From: CAXGUU01 sp964012875 | Lineage (GTDB): Bacteria; Pseudomonadota; Gammaproteobacteria; Ga0077536 | Direction: 5' to 3' | Assembly: GCA_964012875.1 (NCBI GenBank) | Contig: CAXGUU010000166.1 | Location: 1-7,147 of the forward strand | DNA: 7,147 nt | Shown: positions 5,905 to 7,147 of the stretch, piece after piece | How the letters are laid out: each line of letters opens with the position of its first letter | Position numbering within the stretch: the first letter of the stretch is position 1 | Notes under the pieces: model-generated | Told to the model about the DNA's origin: nothing | What the model saw: only the letters and a program-made list of their open reading frames with translations | Database searches by the model: none | Program-made: the position numbers and the translations under genes

Positions 5905-6813
5905 CTATCTGCCTGCCGCTTTTGACAACTGCTCATCGTTGTAGCGCACGCGTTTTCGCGGGCCCCGACCCAACGCAAGCTCAGGCACCATCGGATCGAA
6001 TGCCGCCGGCGGACCGTCAGGGTCAGAGAAATAACCCAACCCGTAGGTTCCCTGGGTATAACCCAATAACTCCTGCAGCTCTTCGTCCAGATCTTTGGCA
6101 ACCTGCGGCGGGCACGAGAGATACTGGTTTTCCTGTTGCCGCAACCACGCCAGGCAGTAGGTCAGGTTGAGACCCAGGCGCGGCTCGCTTGACTGGTTTG
6201 CGCCACCGGCATGCAAAACCGACCCCGTGTAGAGCAAGACCGAACCTTTGTTCATCTCAGCCTGCACAATCTCATCGGCCGCCGCTTCACGATCCCATGG
6301 CCATTGATGGGACCCGGGCACAAATTTTGTCGCGCCATTCTCCGCGGTAAAGTCGGTGACAGCCCACAGGGTATTGAATTGCGGTTCTATCTGCCGCGGG
6401 ATATGAGTCCCGAAGGCCTCGCGATCACGGTGTATCGTCTGGGCAACTTCACCCGGATGTATGTTTGTCGCCTGCGTCAGATGCACTGTCAATTTTTCGG
6501 TGTAAGGCCCGAGGAAATGGTGGGCGAGTTTCAGGATCCTGCCGTCCATCACCATCTTGTGACAGCTTGGCGTGCGTGCGATAAGTGCGCCGGTGCGTTG
6601 CGTCTTGTGGCCTGAAAATCCGTCGCGACCGAACGGAGCAACACGCTGATAGGGAGCCAGTTCGTCCTGGAACCGCGTCAACGACTCAGCATCCACAGCG
6701 TCTTTAAGCACGGCGCCGCCGTCCTGCTCGATCGCCGCGAGCACATAACCCAGCGGCGCATCGCTTTCGAAATACTGCAGGCGACCCGGTTTCTCCTGTT
6801 CTTTTTCGCTCAC
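5905..6813 (-). CDS. Phytanoyl-CoA dioxygenase (PhyH) family protein
   Basis: The 302-residue product looks complete. PhyH enzymes are cytosolic Fe(II)/2-oxoglutarate-dependent oxygenases that hydroxylate varied substrates. The iron ligands are visible as HxD in TIHRDREAF (His128, Asp130) and the distal His201 in SVLHAGGANQ, followed by Arg212 in EPRLGLNLTY for 2-oxoglutarate binding. The core also shows LWAVTDFTAENGATKFVPGSHQW (149-171, shown in part by VPGSH), the usual jelly-roll strand and loop before the distal histidine. The start is GTG 6813-6811, with GAGG ten bases upstream; the N-terminus is charged and has no signal peptide. It converges on the carotenoid oxygenase with 29 bases between the stops and no clear terminator. 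A shared pathway with that gene is possible but unproven, and the substrate is unknown. Confidence 0.92.
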   Translation of the reverse strand: MSEKEQEKPGRLQYFESDAPLGYVLAAIEQDGGAVLKDAVDAESLTRFQDELAPYQRVAPFGRDGFSGHKTQRTGALIARTPSCHKMVMDGRILKLAHHFLGPYTEKLTVHLTQATNIHPGEVAQTIHRDREAFGTHIPRQIEPQFNTLWAVTDFTAENGATKFVPGSHQWPWDREAAADEIVQAEMNKGSVLLYTGSVLHAGGANQSSEPRLGLNLTYCLAWLRQQENQYLSCPPQVAKDLDEELQELLGYTQGTYGLGYFSDPDGPPAAFDPMVPELALGRGPRKRVRYNDEQLSKAAGR

Positions 6814-6825
6814 GATTGAACCTCG

Positions 6826-6839
6826 GTTATGTACGTAAC
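6826..6839. promoter_or_regulatory. Near-perfect dyad upstream of the PhyH gene
   Basis: GTTATGTACGTAAC is a 14-base palindrome apart from one mismatched pair. It ends 12 bases before the PhyH start codon, in the 155-base gap between that gene and the divergent MetE-like gene. Its size and symmetry fit a binding site for a dimeric regulator. No second copy or clear promoter boxes were found. Confidence 0.3.
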
Positions 6840-6968
6840 AACATGTCTCGGGGTGCGCGACGCCTCGGCATCATCCCGGTTTTCAGCGCTTAAGGTACTG
6901 CAAGTTGCCATCCCAAACGACAACGACGCGCTGAGCCGGCTTCGGATTATCTGCGGTATGCTGGCCCG

Positions 6969-7147
6969 ATGAATCGCATTCGCACGACCTCGGTCGGTAG
7001 TTGGCCAATTCCGTTCGGTCAGCGCAGACAACTCAAGCGCTACTACGCCGGCGAGCTGAATGACGACGAGGCCGACGAGTGCCTGGTCGCCGCGGCACGT
7101 ATAGCCATGGACGAACAGTTGGCGTGCGGGCTCGACCAAATCACCGG
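6969..7147 (+). CDS. Methionine synthase II (MetE C-terminal domain)-like protein, N-terminal part only
   Basis: The gene runs off the right edge; 59 residues are visible. They begin NRIRTTSVGSWPIPFG, matching the TTxVGSxP start of the UROD/MetE-like barrel, and continue RYYAGELNDDEADECL, then AARIAMDEQLACGLDQITG, matching the QxxxGxDxxTdGE segment that follows. Full MetE makes methionine from homocysteine and methyltetrahydrofolate with zinc; short stand-alone proteins of this type often act on other methyl donors or substrates. Because the barrel signature begins within ten residues of the ATG, this is a stand-alone short form, not two-domain MetE. No strong ribosome binding site is visible. 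It is divergent from the PhyH gene. Confidence 0.85.
   Translation, partial: MNRIRTTSVGSWPIPFGQRRQLKRYYAGELNDDEADECLVAAARIAMDEQLACGLDQIT

Noticed and set aside
6810..7139. Minus-strand ORF of 109 residues opposite the MetE-like gene
   Set aside because: The plus strand carries clear MetE-family motifs and the minus-strand product shows no recognisable features.
1..7147. CRISPR arrays, tRNA or rRNA genes
   Set aside because: No regularly spaced repeats and no tRNA- or rRNA-like segments were seen on either strand by reading.

Overview
The window is a moderately GC-rich stretch of bacterial chromosome. No ribosomal or other taxonomic marker is visible. The gene set (a SnoaL-like fold protein, an FKBP-type prolyl isomerase, a MoxR ATPase, a Spy/CpxP-like periplasmic protein, a carotenoid oxygenase, a PhyH dioxygenase and a short methionine synthase II-like protein) would suit a proteobacterium, perhaps an environmental gammaproteobacterium. 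That placement is inference. All three stop codons end intact genes or clear domain ends here, so a reassigned genetic code is unlikely.

Left part (1-1360, minus strand, read right to left): an unrecognised ORF (886-1359), a SnoaL-like fragment lacking its N-terminal half (634-858), an FKBP-type isomerase gene split by one in-frame TAG (154-573), and the start of an NADP-type 6PGDH/beta-hydroxyacid-dehydrogenase-like oxidoreductase (1-157). The oxidoreductase start overlaps the FKBP stop by 4 bases.

Middle part (1598-4253, plus strand): a MoxR-family AAA+ ATPase with Asn in place of the Walker A lysine and a C-terminus replaced by a hydrophobic tail; a 32-residue single-helix peptide with a strong ribosome binding site; an apparently intact ACC-synthase/class I aminotransferase-like enzyme whose ATG shares a base with the peptide's stop; a 28-codon ORF with a good ribosome binding site; and a Spy/CpxP-like (LTxxQ) gene broken by two in-frame stops, TGA and TAA.

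Right part (4254-7147): a short intergenic stretch with three nested inverted repeats, possibly the debris of a REP/RAYT-type element; an intact carotenoid oxygenase (plus); an intact convergent PhyH-type dioxygenase (minus); and, divergent from it, the start of a MetE C-terminal-domain-like gene (plus). The carotenoid oxygenase and the PhyH enzyme are both non-heme iron oxygenases and only 29 bases separate their ends, but nothing seen proves a shared pathway.

The main message is one of gene decay. Four of the genes between 154 and 4253 carry visible lesions of different kinds (nonsense codons, truncation, an active-site substitution, a replaced terminus), while the aminotransferase among them and the genes to the right look intact. 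I do not see a convincing new multi-gene system. The most unusual items are the coupled membrane peptide/aminotransferase pair, the altered MoxR, and the nested inverted repeats before the carotenoid oxygenase.
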